Positions 20,001 to 29,036 of a stretch of 64,000 bases of DNA are shown here, piece by piece. The position numbers and the translations under genes are program-made. How positions within the stretch are numbered: the first letter of the stretch is position 1; each line of letters starts with the position of its first letter. The notes beneath the pieces were generated by a model. That model saw only the letters and a list, made by a program, of their open reading frames with translations, was not told the DNA's origin and did no database searches. This DNA comes from Shinisaurus crocodilurus (Eukaryota > Chordata > Lepidosauria > Squamata > Shinisauridae): positions 162,618,886-162,682,885 of the forward strand of contig CM037879.1 in NCBI GenBank assembly GCA_021292165.1. Direction: 5' to 3'.

Positions 20001-21500
20001 CTGCTTTCATTTTCTGTCTCAAATCTTTGAGAACTACTTGGACTGAGTATGTAACACACACAGATTTGTAAAGGTTATGTAAGAGTGGCCTTCAGATGTT
20101 TTGAACTATAACTCACATAAGCCCCAGCCAGCATGGCCAAGGATTATGGGAGCTGGAGTCCAAAACATCTGGAAGGCACCAGGTTGCCTACCCTGTGAAT
20201 GCTCGAAGTTTCATTTTATATAGGATATATAAAGCAGCTTAGTTTTAGAAGAAATGCAGAAAATATTTGCATGCCATACATTGTAAATCTGATTTAATGC
20301 ATTATTGCGACACAGTGCAACAAAAAGCTAGGTTTTCACCATTTTAGAAAAGTTAGTTATATATAAAGATATGTGAACACGCAACACAATCCTATGTAGG
20401 CTTACTATGTAGGTTTCCAGTGTGTTCAATGAGGCTTACTCTTTAGTAAGTGCATTTAAGACTGCAGACTTAGTATGGCAGCTTGGTAATACTTCATCAC
20501 CAACTACAGAACATATGAAATGAACCTTTGTGGCACAACAATCTTAAGGTCTTTATTTCAAAATGGCACACATATATTACAGTCAACTAACAAGAAACTC
20601 TACTATTTATGACCCAAAGTACTAAAACCACATCTTTGTTCTATAAATCTATTGAGGAGTAGCAGTTGCTTAAACGGCTGCACCCTGTTGTACTGTTAAG
20701 AATTATTGCTGGTATCTGTTTCCAATAAGCAGCTTATCTACAATTATGACTGACGGCTTCCCTTTCCAAGCAATTACTATAATTTTCAACAAATTGGTGC
20801 ATAGGAATAGCTACTAGAACAAACCATTTTTAATCTGTTGACTAATGCAGGTCATTTACAACTTTAGGTAATTTTCTCTTTCTTTTTTTCTCTTTAAAAT
20901 CAGGATATGTTTTATTTTGTGGAGGACAAAAAAGGATGAGATGCTAATGGTACATAATGATGCCAATACAAAGTTAAAAGTTTCCACAGTTTAATTGCTA
21001 ATTAATACTTTTAAATGTTACTGTTTCAAGGGACATTTTTGTATCATTTGCATGTGAAGATAGTACAGAAGCTCCATTCATAGTGCAATCCTATGCATGC
21101 CTACCTCTGAAATAAGTCCCATTGACTTCAATGGGGCTTGCTTCAGAAGATTAGAGGATTGCAGCTTTAATTTCTCACAAGCCAAGACTCAAACAAGGAT
21201 TTGAGCATTTAACACTCCAGCGCATTAACTCACATGCCTCCATCCCATTCAACTGACCTGTCTGTCACTGCGGCCGTCTAGCACCCCTGGCAAGACACTG
21301 TGGGAAGTATCCTCCTCTTTCCAAGACAGACCACTAGCTTTCACAAGAGCTTCTGGCCTGTGATAGCCACCATCTTCCAGCACGAGTAGCTTTTTAGAAG
21401 ACTGCTCTCTACCGAAACTCACCAGAGTAAGGTTTTTGTGATTTAAAGTTGCAAGTGAGGTCTGGCTCTTTCTCAAAGGCCTCTCTTTTTTCTTTTCCAT
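3195..21500 (-). CDS. ATP7B: ATP7B, copper-transporting P-type ATPase 2 (exons 1-8; 3' part outside window)
   Basis: ATP7B pumps Cu(I) across trans-Golgi and vesicle membranes for cuproenzyme loading and biliary export. Eight coding exons are seen on the minus strand; each has AG/GT borders and they join in phase (243+1222+246+164+162+77+175+234 nt = 841 codons). All six N-terminal metal-binding domains are present: GITCQAC, GMTCQSC, GMHCKSC and GMTCNSC in exon 2, GMTCTSC in exon 3, GMTCASC in exon 5. Exons 7-8 encode the first four helices and end at GRWLEHIAK, before the TGE, CPC and DKTG motifs, which lie left of the window. From memory, exons 3-8 except exon 3 match human exon lengths exactly (164, 162, 77, 175, 234). 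Introns carry two large Gmr1-like insertions. No exon is broken, so the gene looks functional. Confidence 0.95.
3545..3719 (-). CDS. ATP7B: ATP7B exon 7
   Basis: 175 nt with acceptor TTTTCAG and donor GTAC. It encodes two hydrophobic helices, [18 protein letters not shown] and [15 protein letters not shown], preceded by WKKS. This is the start of the membrane domain. Phase fits exons 6 and 8. Confidence 0.95.
3932..3936. other. Target-site duplication (left) of the Gmr1-like element
   Basis: TAAAC here is repeated at 10788-10792, directly outside the two LTRs, so the boundaries of the insertion are fixed. Confidence 0.85.
3937..4990 (-). repeat. 3' LTR of the Gmr1-like element
   Basis: 1054 bp. 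On the minus strand it starts TGTGGAGAAAGCC and ends GGTCTTCCACT. It carries a TATA box (revcomp at 4525-4531) and AATAAA (revcomp at 4095-4100). It contains three copies of a 37-bp repeat (about 4560-4675). The end ACT rather than CA is supported by the duplication TAAAC and by the abutting primer site in the other LTR. Confidence 0.9.
4560..4675. repeat. 37-bp tandem repeat inside 3' LTR, 3 units
   Basis: Units begin CCAATCAGGTGGGTTGCCAC followed by a CCTCCTCAGGTGGxxGG part. Each unit contains a CCAAT box on the plus strand. The paired LTR has five units. Confidence 0.85.
4780..6738 (-). pseudogene. Gmr1-like pol: GPY/F tail of integrase, reverse transcriptase, RNase H
   Basis: A 652-codon open frame. 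Residues about 25-60 are a GPY/F-type integrase tail ([22 protein letters not shown]). RT spans about 130-345 with LDLTKGYWQ (catalytic D231) and AYLDD at 291-295. RNase H has QTDAS (D443), [17 protein letters not shown] (D510) and LADALS. All key acidic residues are present. The frame joins the upstream integrase only after a one-base shift near 6665. It has no stop before the LTR and runs about 210 nt into the 3' LTR to a stop at 4780. The product would copy the element RNA in Gag particles. It is a near-intact relic. Confidence 0.9.
4991..5003 (-). other. Polypurine tract of the Gmr1-like element
   Basis: The minus-strand sequence CCGGGGGGGAGA lies immediately before the 3' LTR start TGTGGAG, where second-strand priming is expected. 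Confidence 0.75.
6650..7156 (-). pseudogene. Gmr1-like integrase, C-terminal half of catalytic core (separate frame)
   Basis: This frame continues the integrase core after a one-base shift at the G7 run (7141-7147). It contains [18 protein letters not shown] with the third catalytic residue (E), then a [13 protein letters not shown] block, [13 protein letters not shown], and the start of the GPY/F tail (EVGDKVLVL). It stops at 6650, just past the next frame change. In an intact element it would be one protein with its neighbours. Confidence 0.85.
7129..9582 (-). pseudogene. Gmr1-like gag-protease-integrase (N-terminal) polyprotein
   Basis: 817 codons from ATG at 9582. In order: proline-rich and coiled N-terminus with repeated MAHERE (about 87-100), capsid-like region from [10 protein letters not shown] (129), SCAN-like region about 205-292 with [18 protein letters not shown], and CCHC knuckle C338/C341/H346/C351. 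Protease follows with [12 protein letters not shown] (DTG 452-454). Integrase has an N-terminal HHCC zinc region (about 663-706) and core residues D736 (MDIVGP) and D796 (VSDCGTGF). The third catalytic residue is in the next frame. Gag and pol are in one frame without a stop between them. The frame ends at 7129 because of the break at the G7 run. Confidence 0.9.
9639..9658 (-). other. Primer binding site of the Gmr1-like element
   Basis: TGGTGGCAGCGGTGGGGATA on the minus strand starts directly after the 5' LTR end. The left element has a nearly identical site. The primer tRNA is not identified. Confidence 0.75.
9659..10787 (-). repeat. 5' LTR of the Gmr1-like element
   Basis: 1129 bp, 75 bp longer than its partner, almost wholly because the internal 37-bp repeat has five units instead of three. 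TATA box revcomp at 10248-10254, AATAAA revcomp at 9814-9819. It is the promoter LTR of the element, directed the same way as ATP7B transcription. Confidence 0.92.
10279..10470. repeat. 37-bp tandem repeat inside 5' LTR, 5 units
   Basis: Five units of the CCAATCAGGTGGGTTGCCAC-type repeat, with small differences (GGACGG, GGATAG, GGGTGG at the unit ends). They lie upstream of the LTR TATA box on the minus strand. Confidence 0.85.
10788..10792. other. Target-site duplication (right) of the Gmr1-like element
   Basis: TAAAC, the partner of 3932-3936. Confidence 0.85.
10793..11147. other. ATP7B intron sequence with an unclassified GC-rich repeat-like block
   Basis: Between the LTR and exon 6. The block at about 10850-11100 is GC-rich and looks like a dispersed repeat, but I cannot name it. 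An antisense open frame across it looks accidental. Confidence 0.4.
11148..11224 (-). CDS. ATP7B: ATP7B exon 6
   Basis: 77 nt, too short for ordinary ORF finding. It is bounded by AAG (acceptor) and GTAAGT (donor) and encodes [20 protein letters not shown] and then KQEIQ, the linker between the sixth metal-binding domain and the first helix. Both phases fit its neighbours. The 6.85-kb Gmr1-like element sits in the intron between this exon and exon 7. Confidence 0.92.
11493..11614. mobile_element. Foldback MITE (hairpin family)
   Basis: Near-palindromic: arms GCACAATCCTATGCAAGTTT and its complement at the far end, with inner arms reading GGCCTACAACTCCCAGCATG. CTTAA flanks both sides (11488-11492 and 11615-11619), which suggests a TTAA-type target. 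Related hairpins lie at 46099-46228 and 60777-60888. Confidence 0.75.
11748..11909 (-). CDS. ATP7B: ATP7B exon 5 (sixth metal-binding domain)
   Basis: 162 nt, phase 0, donor GTAAGC. It begins [17 protein letters not shown] with the Cu-binding CASC motif and ends [10 protein letters not shown]. This is the membrane-proximal domain, needed for copper transport in characterised ATP7B proteins. Confidence 0.95.
11944..12790 (-). mobile_element. tRNA-headed SINE interrupted by a hAT MITE
   Basis: The SINE pieces are 11944-11995 and about 12618-12790, minus strand. They show the wording of the copy at 48541-48724 (CTGCCTTATAC-like start, then a degenerate B box near GAACCAAACCTTGG). The middle is the DNA transposon listed separately. 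Confidence 0.6.
11996..12617. mobile_element. hAT-type nonautonomous transposon, 622 bp
   Basis: Starts CAGGGGTGGAGAACCTCAGG and ends in CCCTG. GTTTACTC and GTCTACTC flank it (7 of 8 match), which fits an 8-bp hAT duplication. It has no coding capacity. Confidence 0.65.
13585..13748 (-). CDS. ATP7B: ATP7B exon 4
   Basis: 164 nt, acceptor TTACAG, donor GTGAGT. It encodes the rest of the fifth domain and the linker: [33 protein letters not shown], and ends [12 protein letters not shown]. Confidence 0.95.
14049..14088. repeat. (ATT)n microsatellite at a retroposon tail
   Basis: A run of ATT triplets followed by TTACTTGTAAACTACCTTGG and TAATAAATAAATA, the wording of a common squamate retroposon 3' end. 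Confidence 0.75.
14371..14616 (-). CDS. ATP7B: ATP7B exon 3 (start of fifth metal-binding domain)
   Basis: 246 nt between acceptor TTCTAG and donor GTAAAA. The first 50 residues are a variable linker; the last 30 include [20 protein letters not shown] with the CTSC copper ligands. Phase fits exon 2 (1 nt overhang) and exon 4. Confidence 0.92.
14617..17047. other. ATP7B intron 2
   Basis: Apart from the 136-bp MITE at 14909-15044 I recognise no gene or element. Short open frames here are accidental. Confidence 0.6.
14909..15044. mobile_element. hAT MITE, 136 bp
   Basis: Begins CAGGCAGGGAACATCTGGCC and ends ATGTTCCCCATCCTTG; the ends are imperfect inverted repeats. It is flanked by an exact 8-bp duplication ATTTAAAA (14901-14908 and 15045-15052). 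Confidence 0.85.
17048..18269 (-). CDS. ATP7B: ATP7B exon 2 (metal-binding domains 1-4)
   Basis: 1222 nt, acceptor TTCAG at 18270-18274, donor GTATCAC below 17048. It encodes four ferredoxin-like copper domains with CQAC, CQSC, CKSC and CNSC motifs, each about 70 residues, and the linker motif [10 protein letters not shown]. An internal ATG near 18224 (MKHKLAFDN) could be an alternative start, but the frame is open back to the acceptor. The first domain reads GITCQAC rather than GMTCxxC, a mild change that keeps both cysteines. Confidence 0.95.
18270..21257. other. ATP7B intron 1 (if the 21258 exon is right)
   Basis: Holds a SINE fragment at 19016-19186 and MITE-like fragments near 20090-20190, 20390-20470 and 21080-21170. 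No coding exon was recognised. Confidence 0.55.
19016..19186 (-). mobile_element. Sauria-type SINE, 5'-truncated
   Basis: Minus-strand copy with the tail TAAATAAATAAAT, the block GGCGGGGTATAAAT, and CTCACAGGGTTGTTGTGAGG. The tRNA-like head is missing. It is the same family as the copies at 24078, 25671 and 45306. Confidence 0.85.
21258..21500 (-). CDS. ATP7B: Candidate ATP7B first coding exon
   Basis: An open frame from ATG at 21500 (context GGTGATGG, good Kozak) ends in phase 0 at a donor GTCAGT below 21258, and exon 2 starts in phase 0. It would give an 81-residue N-terminus, [13 protein letters not shown] ... DGRSDRQ, longer than the roughly 17 residues of human exon 1. The frame stays open upstream to another ATG at 21800. 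In human the first exon lies close to ALG11, so a further noncoding or alternative exon near 47 kb is possible. Evidence is splice and phase logic only. Confidence 0.62.
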
Positions 21501-24077
21501 CACCTTATGAAGCTTAAGACACACTGGAAAGCCAAATGGGGAAGAAAAAAACAACGCTGTTTGGTACGTGACTGCAACGATTTCTGCCCCCACCCCATCC
21601 CAAAACACTGTTTCTACAGTGTTGAGCTCTGTATGGCTAGATAGTTGTATCAACGCCTCTTCCTGTAGCAGTAGGCTGGCTTGGCTGTATACATTTACAA
21701 ACAGGTTTAAATATTTCCCACCAATTCTCAGCCTTGTCCTCGGTAAGGCATTCCACACTATATTAACCTTTGCACACGGCTCTCCGGTATCCTCAGTCAA
21801 GGCTGCCTTTCACAAGCTTGTCAAATATGGCCTGTATGAGGCAACCCAGTGTATAATTAACTCCGCCAGCCAAGCTTTTATCCTTCAATCAACAGCATGT
21901 TCAAAATACTGAGAATCTATTGATTTAGACACATACCATTTTTAAAAAAACATCAAAAGGGCAAGAGCGTGTGCCGCGGCTTTGCTATTTGACAGGGCTG
22001 CAGAGAACAGTGAACCATGTCTGAGAAGAACAGCTATTAAGCTTGCTACCCAATCCAAAAGAATGAATAAAAAAGCGTTATATCATCAGGTAAAACCACA
22101 CTATAGACACTACTATAGGCCAACCAAACTGTTTCCGAGCACATTTTGCTCTCGAGCCCTTTTCGCTTTTATGAGCAGTTCTTGCCTCAACAGTGTCTGA
22201 ACTCCGTAGCCCCAAATCCTGAATTCTGTGGCTACTTGCTCCACATGCAGAATTGCAGTCCTCCTGCTTAACACACATCGGTTTAATTCAGCAAGTGCAG
22301 CCTTTCTATTTCAAAGGGGATTGACACCTGATTTCATCAAACTGTTCTTGAGTCGCATATGGCTAACAGGAACATGGCCAGCAGCCACCCAGCTTGTCAA
22401 CCTCCCTTTGCCAGCCAAAGTTGCCTTTTTCACTGCCACAATGTCAATTCAGTGACCTTTCACTGAGTTCCCACGATGGCCTCAAGAGCTCTTTTCTGGA
22501 TAGTCCTAGAAAATTTCAAGGCCATCACTGTATTGTTATGCTTGCCCCAATTCTCCAAGGGGTAAGAAGTTCCCTGGGGAGCAGAGCAGCTCTTACCCAC
22601 CTCGGTTTCCCTTGGAAGGAGGCCACTAGAGGCTTAAACATACCAACAGCCAGCTGGAGTCCACTGCTCCCACACCAAATCTCTAGGAGAACTGCAGGCA
22701 CCTCAGAGCACTGAGTCAAATTACAGTCTCCTCAGACATCTGGATTACAACAACCTCAGCTAGGGGGAAGGACCTCAGCTAGGGGGAAGGACCTCCCCTT
22801 CTATGATGGTTCTCCCTATTCATCCCCCCCCCCCCCGTGGTCCTGTATTAAATAAGCAATTGGCTAGTTATTTAGTTCTCATGGCAACATACCACCTATA
22901 CTTGGCTAACTATTTCACCTAACAAAGAATGTATTTGGGCCAAACCTGTCCAGCAGGCTCACCAACCCCTCAAGTTTACAACAGTATATTCGGTTACATT
23001 GAACCTCATCAGCCATTCTCTTTATTCATACATCCAGTTTGAAGAAATCTTGGTGCTCCTTGCTCTGCTTAGTATCTCATCATACTAAGTAGCATCATGC
23101 CATCTACAAACGGTGCTACTTCACTGTTCACCCCCAACTCCAGATCATTTATGCTGCATTAGAGTAGGTGTGTCTCACGTTTCCAGGGTAACTTTTAAGA
23201 ACCTGTAAATAGGGAGATGCCCGGAACACACACACACACCAGTTTCACTGATGTGGGGCAATCAGATGAGTCAGCAGTAGGATGAGGCCTCCTGATCCTG
23301 GCCCAGTTGCAGATACCAAAACCTGAACAGGGGAGGTCAGGACCGAACGAGGAGTCTCCAATTCCTTGCATCTCAGAACCGCAGAGCCTTTATGCACAGG
23401 GTGCTGTGCTTATGGGGAGCAATAAATCCGAGTGCACTTCTACTCTCTGTGGTCTGCATATCTTCCTCAAGACTGTTGTTGGAATAAATCCCCTGCCCCC
23501 TTCTACAATTCCACAGGAAAAGTGCTTCCAGCTGTAACTATAGGCAAAATCCATGCCTCTTTTACCACAAATGCAGCTAGCCTAATCTTGGCGGAACAAG
23601 CAAAGGTTCCAACTTCCTGCTGCCCATTTCTAATCTCTTGGATCCTCTCACAATTAGAATATCTAAAAACATCCTGAACAATAGAACTGCAATCTGAACC
23701 TCAGGCTCAAGAACAAAACTGAAGAAGAGGGGAGTGGATTGCTTAAAACAGTGGCACAAAGGGAATAGGGATTAGGAGTGTTTATGCATTAGAAAAGATG
23801 GAGGTAGAAGGAAGATGAGGAGTTTAGGAGCACATCTAATTTCCCTCTGCTGAAAAGACTGACCAGGCTGAGTCACAAACTCTGCAGATGTTTTCCAGTA
23901 TCCCAGTTCCTGATTTTGCAGAGAGAAACATCGCTTTGTTTAGACTAAAGCATTTTCTTTGATATATCAGTGACCACTTATCAATAGCACAAAGGATTTA
24001 TTTATTTATTTTGGAAAGTCGTGGCTGTGTGGCATCTGGTTCATATTGGTTAAGGCGATGCTCATTGCTGGGAGACC
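21501..24077. other. Upstream of candidate ATP7B exon 1; nothing recognised
   Basis: The exon-1 frame stays open to 21800. A 19-bp unit (CTCAGCTAGGGGGAAGGAC) is tandemly doubled at about 22754-22791. No CpG-rich promoter is visible here. Confidence 0.5.
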
Positions 24078-24313
24078 CAGTGTGGTGTAGTGGTGAGAGT
24101 GTTGGACTGGGACTCAGGAGATCCGGGTTCTAGTCCCCGCTCAGCCATGAAACTCACTGGGTGACTTTGGGCCAGTCACTGACTCTCAGCCTAACCTACC
24201 TCACAGGGTTGTTGTGAGGATAACGTGGAGAGGAGGAAGATCATGTAAGCCACATTGGGTTCCTTTCAGGAAAAAAGGTGGGGTATAAATATAATAAATA
24301 AATAAATAAATAA
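24078..24313 (+). mobile_element. Sauria-type SINE
   Basis: Full-length copy: tRNA-like head GTGGTGTAGTGGTGAGAGTG with B box GGGTTCTAGTCC, conserved body CTCACAGGGTTGTTGTGAGG, and a (AAAT)n tail after GGGGTATAAATATAA. Confidence 0.9.
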
Positions 24314-24490
24314 GATAGGCAGAGGCTTCCCTTAAGAGATGTGCACTCTGAGGGAAGAGTGTTAACTTTGGCTGGAGCACACCGGCTCTAACGGGGAAAA
24401 GAAAAGCAGATCATGATCAGAGTACTTGTTTGAAGTTAACTTTTACTGTGGTTTTCCCATGGATCTTGCCGCCACACTATCAGTTTAGAG

Positions 24491-24609
24491 CAGCGGTGGT
24501 GAAGCCATGGCCCTCCAGATGTTGTTGGACTGTAACCGTCAGCCCCAGTGGTCAGGGATGATGGGAATTGTAGACCAATATCTGGAGAGCCACAGCTTCC
24601 CCACCCCTG
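24491..24609. mobile_element. hAT MITE, 119 bp
   Basis: Starts CAGCGGTGGTGAAGCC and ends CTTCCCCACCCCTG. Flanks GTTTAGAG and GTTTAGAA match at 7 of 8 bases. Confidence 0.75.
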
Positions 24610-25670
24610 GTTTAGAAGATAGTGGTTTAAAAATATCACTAAGGCTACAATCCTATACACACTGACCTGGGAGTATGTCCCATTGATTTAAATGGGGATT
24701 ACCTCTCAGTAGACATGTTATAGGATTGCACTGTAAATGAGATGCCTGTGTGCCTCTTGGCAAGTTAGGTTGCTGGCCAGAAGCATGATCTTGCCAGCTC
24801 ATTGTTTTTGATCCCAATATATCCATTGTAACATCAATCTTCCCCTAATTGCCATACCTTATTCACTAGACAATGAAATATACACTCAATGCGCTGTGTA
24901 ACAAATCTGACCATGGTCGTCTAAAAATAGTTGGACTTACGGTGTATGTCAGTAATCTAAAGCGTCTTCTGTCCAACGTATTTCTATGTATTCTGGAAGT
25001 GAAGCGTTCACCCGTCTATAGTTCCAATGTTGTCAGTGCTTCATCGAACGAACATACCACAAGAAAAGCAAACACCAACAACTGTGCAACCAGGAATTAA
25101 AGGCCACATGATGGTCATATGAATGTACTTGTGCCTAATTAATCTAATCTATTATTTACCAACAGGTTTATTGCATGAAATTGTCTGCATATTGTGACAA
25201 TAACACAGCCGGTTATTTCACTCACTCCCAGACAAACCCGAGCAGACAATCTGCCTGTGGGAGATAAACTCTGTTAAAATTATTGGTTATTGTGGTGTTT
25301 ACGCTGGGTAGATATTGTGTATCTTTCTCTTAGCAGCTGTATTTTCTTAAGTAAAACGTTTCTTTAAACAGGAACAACCTCTTCTATAGAGGCAATAGTT
25401 TATGTTGAATTAACTTTATGACTCTTATTTGACTGACTGACTAGAATCCCCTTAACTCACTTCCTCCTTCTCGCTCTCACACGCCCATACTCCCAGAGCT
25501 CCTCCCCCATCAGAACTTTTTCCAGGTGAGCCCCGATAGGTTGCTGGGCGCGACCACTCTGCCTGGCAATGCTAGATGTTAACCCTTTCATCACACATAT
25601 GTTTTATCTAGGGACCACACAACCAACTAAATACATATTTTCCTGTGTCAGCACTTAGATCCATACAATT

Positions 25671-25898
25671 GTGGTGTAGTGGTGACAGTGTTGGACTGGG
25701 ACTCCGGAGACCCGGGTTCTAGTCCCTGCTCAGCCATGCTCACTGGGTGACTTTGGGCCAGTCACTGACTCTCAGCCTAACCTACCTCACAGGGTTGTTG
25801 TGAGGATAAAATGGAGAGGAGGATTAGGATTATGTAAGCCACTTTAGGTTCCTTGCAGGAAAAAAGGTGGGCTATAAATATAGTAAATAAATAAATAA
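25671..25898 (+). mobile_element. Sauria-type SINE
   Basis: GTGGTGTAGTGGTGACAGTG head, B box GGGTTCTAGTCC, body CTCACAGGGTTGTTGTGAGG, and a TAAATAAATAAATAA tail. The head is a retroposon, not a tRNA gene. Confidence 0.9.
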
Positions 25899-26020
25899 GT
25901 GACCACCCTTGTGCTCTCTTTATGCCTACAGCTGCTCTTTGATTTTCTAAAACCAAAGTCGTGTTGCGCAAATGGAGAAAGAAGCTGCCTGATACTTAAG
26001 CAAGTGTATTTGCTGTACTG

Positions 26021-26511
26021 CAGGGATGGGAACTTCTGGCTTGTGAGATGTGTCAAGGTCCACCCCTCAAAGGGCACTCTGAGAAAGAAAGGAGAGCAAT
26101 CTAGTGGTAGGGAAAGAGATGGGGTCACTTCCTCCACAGCCAGATCGCTCCTTTCTCTCTGCATGGAGAAAACGGCAGCCTCTTTCTCCAGGCAGAGAGA
26201 AAACAGAGTGATCTGGCTGTGGAAGAATCTGGCCTCTTCCTCCACAGCTAAATTGCTCTCTCTACACAAAGAAGAGGGCAGCCCTTTCTCTATGCAGAGA
26301 GAAGCATGTGTTTGAATGGCGTGTGTATGGATGTGAGTAAATGCTGTGGGTGGGTGAGTAAATGGTGTGGGTCAGCGAGCAAATGAATGCAGTGCGCATG
26401 TTTGGTACATAAGAGAGAATGGGTGTGGCCCCACCCTCTGCTGGCATGTGGCCCCCAACATGCTTCAGGGTGTCAATGTGGCCCTCAGGCAAAATTGGTT
26501 CCCCACCACTG
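26021..26511. mobile_element. hAT-type nonautonomous transposon, 491 bp
   Basis: Starts CAGGGATGGGAACTTCTGGC and ends GGTTCCCCACCACTG. Flanks CTGTACTG and CTGTACTA match at 7 of 8 bases. The interior has internally repeated CTCTCTGCATGGAGAAA-type text. Confidence 0.7.
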
Positions 26512-26838
26512 CTGTACTAACATGCAAAGTTTTCCGTTGTCCTTTTCCTTCTCGTTTAAAATTTGTACAAGTGCAAACTCTTATTCTGGACTGATTAAAT
26601 ATAGTATAACTGCTAGTACAGACAGCCAATAAAGTCAGCTAAGTGTCAATATGCACATATACACTGCAGGGAGAAGCAAACAGGCTAGCTTATTGTTCCA
26701 AATCCTGGCTTATCGCTCTGTGCAAATGTGGCCATTATCTAATATGGCAGACAACAATCCTGTAACTACAAGGAAAGTTTACTACAAAACTGGATTTAGT
26801 CACTTTCAAGAATGTGCCACTAAAGAAAAAATAAAGTA

Positions 26839-28154
26839 CAGTCATGCCTTGGATTGAGAGCATAATTCGTTCCGGAAATGTGCTTGGAATCTGTGGAGAA
26901 AGCCAACCTAAAACCCCTTTCTGACACACACACACTCACCAAGGTGGGGGGAAGGAGACCCAGGGGGGGGGAGACAGCCAGTCTCCACAGAGACCAAAGG
27001 GGACAAACAACATCTGCATAGAATCACCCCAGGGGGGAAGGCAGGAAGCATCCCCAGGTTCGTCAATGCTCTCGTATATCAGCCCCATCTACATAAGACT
27101 TGAATACCTCGCCAGAGCAGACACTTCGGCACCCATAAGAAAGGACCATTCAACACCACAGGATGGGACCATTAAGCAAGTGGCTTCAAAGGGACCCCAC
27201 CCCACAGGGGGAAGGCGTCACCCCACCTGACCCAAAAGGCCGCCCCTCAGGGAGGGTGGCAACCCACCTGATTGGCCACCCACCTGATTACAGAGGGAGG
27301 GGCTACCTGAAACCCAAGGTATAAAACACCGTGCGCAAGGGAACTGAGTTGTTGGACCTGATCAGCAATCTTGCCCCATGCTTGGGGTAAGGGAACGAAG
27401 GATCGGCAACCCCGGGTAGCAGAACCCGGCGCGCTCCAGCTAGCTGAAATCACTGGCCGCTTGGGTTGACCGGACCCCGGGAAACCAAGCTGAAATCACT
27501 GGCCGCTTGGGTTGACCGGATCCCCGGGAAACCAAGCTGAAATCACTCACAAGCCGCTTGGGTAGACCGGACCTCCGCCGGGAACCCAGCTAGCTGCTTG
27601 GGTAGACCGGACCTCCGCCGGGAACCCAGCTATCAGCGTGCGGTTGACCGGGCCTCTGCTGGAGCCCGAGCTGAACTAACTAGCTGAGAGCCCTGAAATC
27701 ACGGTGTCCTTGAGACCTCTTGCTTGCTACTTTGTACCGTACTGATAAGCTGTATTGCTGGCGTGTGTCTGGGTTTGTGAAGGTAATTTTGTAAATAAAC
27801 TTGTTTTATAAAAGATACTTTTGTGGCTATAAGTTATCCCTTTGTTCTGGGCTAAGGGTGATAGTCGCTGGGGACCTCGGAGAAGGCCCGCCCCAGGACT
27901 CGCTACCCCCTTAGCATTGAACCCGCGCAGAAGACCAGGTTGTCGGTCTTCCACTGAATCCAAAACACTCTTATATCAAAACGAAATCCCCCAAAAAAAT
28001 TTGTAGAGATTTTTAATTTAAGCCGTACTACAGTACTTGTCTTGCAAGACATTGCTTGTATATCAAGTAAAAAAAAATTAAATAAATATTCCAAAATTTG
28101 CTTGTCTTGCAAAACGCTCTCAAACCAAGTTACTTGCAATCCAAGGTATTACTG
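26839..28154. mobile_element. Tigger/mariner-like MITE interrupted by a solo LTR
   Basis: Ends CAGTCATGCCTTGGATTG and (inverted) CAGTAATACCTTGGATTG, flanked by TA on both sides. Without the LTR the element is about 247 bp and matches the uninterrupted copy at 63239-63484 along its length. Confidence 0.85.
26892..27955 (+). mobile_element. Solo LTR of the Gmr1-like family
   Basis: 1064 bp, TGTGGAGAAAGCC ... GGTCTTCCACT, same ends as the LTRs of the element at 3937-10787 but on the plus strand. TATA box 27320-27326, AATAAA 27794-27799. It is flanked by GAATC (26887-26891 and 27956-27960). The 37-bp repeat is reduced to one or two decayed units. Internal sequence was lost, presumably by LTR-LTR recombination. 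Confidence 0.92.
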
Positions 28155-29030
28155 TAGTACTAATAATCCTAACACAGCAACATCCAACCACCTCAAAGAT
28201 ATTTACTTTGAAACATTTTAGGAAAGTTACCAGCCTGGTTCAAACTTAATGCTAAACCATGGTTTAGTGTGACCCTGCACATAATGACAATTTCTGGACG
28301 TGATGTCCAAAACCGGAAGCCTGGGTTGTTTAGGCGCTAATTCTGGGTTGTTGATTGAAAACAGAGGCAAAAAACATGTGGGAGGCAGCGCATTTGCTGT
28401 TGATCAGCCCCGACAATTCTTGGGTTAAACAATCCAGGAATTGTTGTTACGTGTGAACCTGGTCAATGTGTTGAGGTGAGTCACAGGCTAACATGATTCC
28501 CCCTTCCCTCCTTTGTGAGCAGGACACCCTTACTCAGGATGTCCTAATTATATTTATGTAACTATGATTAGTCAACAAACCAGTATCTGAAACCACATTT
28601 TGATACTGTTTTGTTTGAACTAACCAGTTTCCCAAATTTGGATGCCAGGGAAAACTGTGGTTTAAAAAAGGGGGGTAGCAATCCATCTCCTCCCCTTGCA
28701 CATATAGGAAGAACAGGGGAGCATGCAAAAGAAATGCTTGCCACTAATTCTTGTATGCTAAATTGGACCATTCTGAGAACACAACCAGTTCTTGCACAAC
28801 ATGTCACTTTTACTTGTTCATATTTGTAAAATAAACTGGTTAAAAGTTTTAGTTTAATACTGTACCCATTTACTGAGTATTTTTTAAAAAATGTATACCC
28901 TACTTTTTAATATATAAAATAAACTTAAAGCGGCATACAAAAAGGTTCATAAAATACCTCCCAAGATATAATAAAGACAGTTCAAATTACTAACATTAAT
29001 TTTGTACACTAAAACTGTGGAGGAAGGGGG
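28155..29030. other. Intergenic, repeat-like but unclassified
   Basis: Blocks at about 28230-28475 (ends GCCTGGTTCAAAC and GTGTGAACCTGGTC, inverted) and 28560-28840 look like MITEs. A retroposon-tail-like stretch lies at 28870-28960. No gene is seen. Confidence 0.45.
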
Positions 29031-29036
29031 GGCTGG
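29031..29036. other. Possible target-site duplication (left) of the provirus
   Basis: GGCTGG here recurs at 40713-40718. Counting it as the duplication places the LTR edge two bases outside the TG on one side. Confidence 0.55.

Noticed and set aside
24078..24150. tRNA-like heads with B boxes at 24078, 25671, 43525 and 45306 as tRNA genes
   Set aside because: They continue into conserved SINE bodies and AT-rich tails, and lack a clean cloverleaf.
25844..26492. Several overlapping open frames at 25844-26492
   Set aside because: They arise from SINE and hAT element sequence and have no codon or domain signal.
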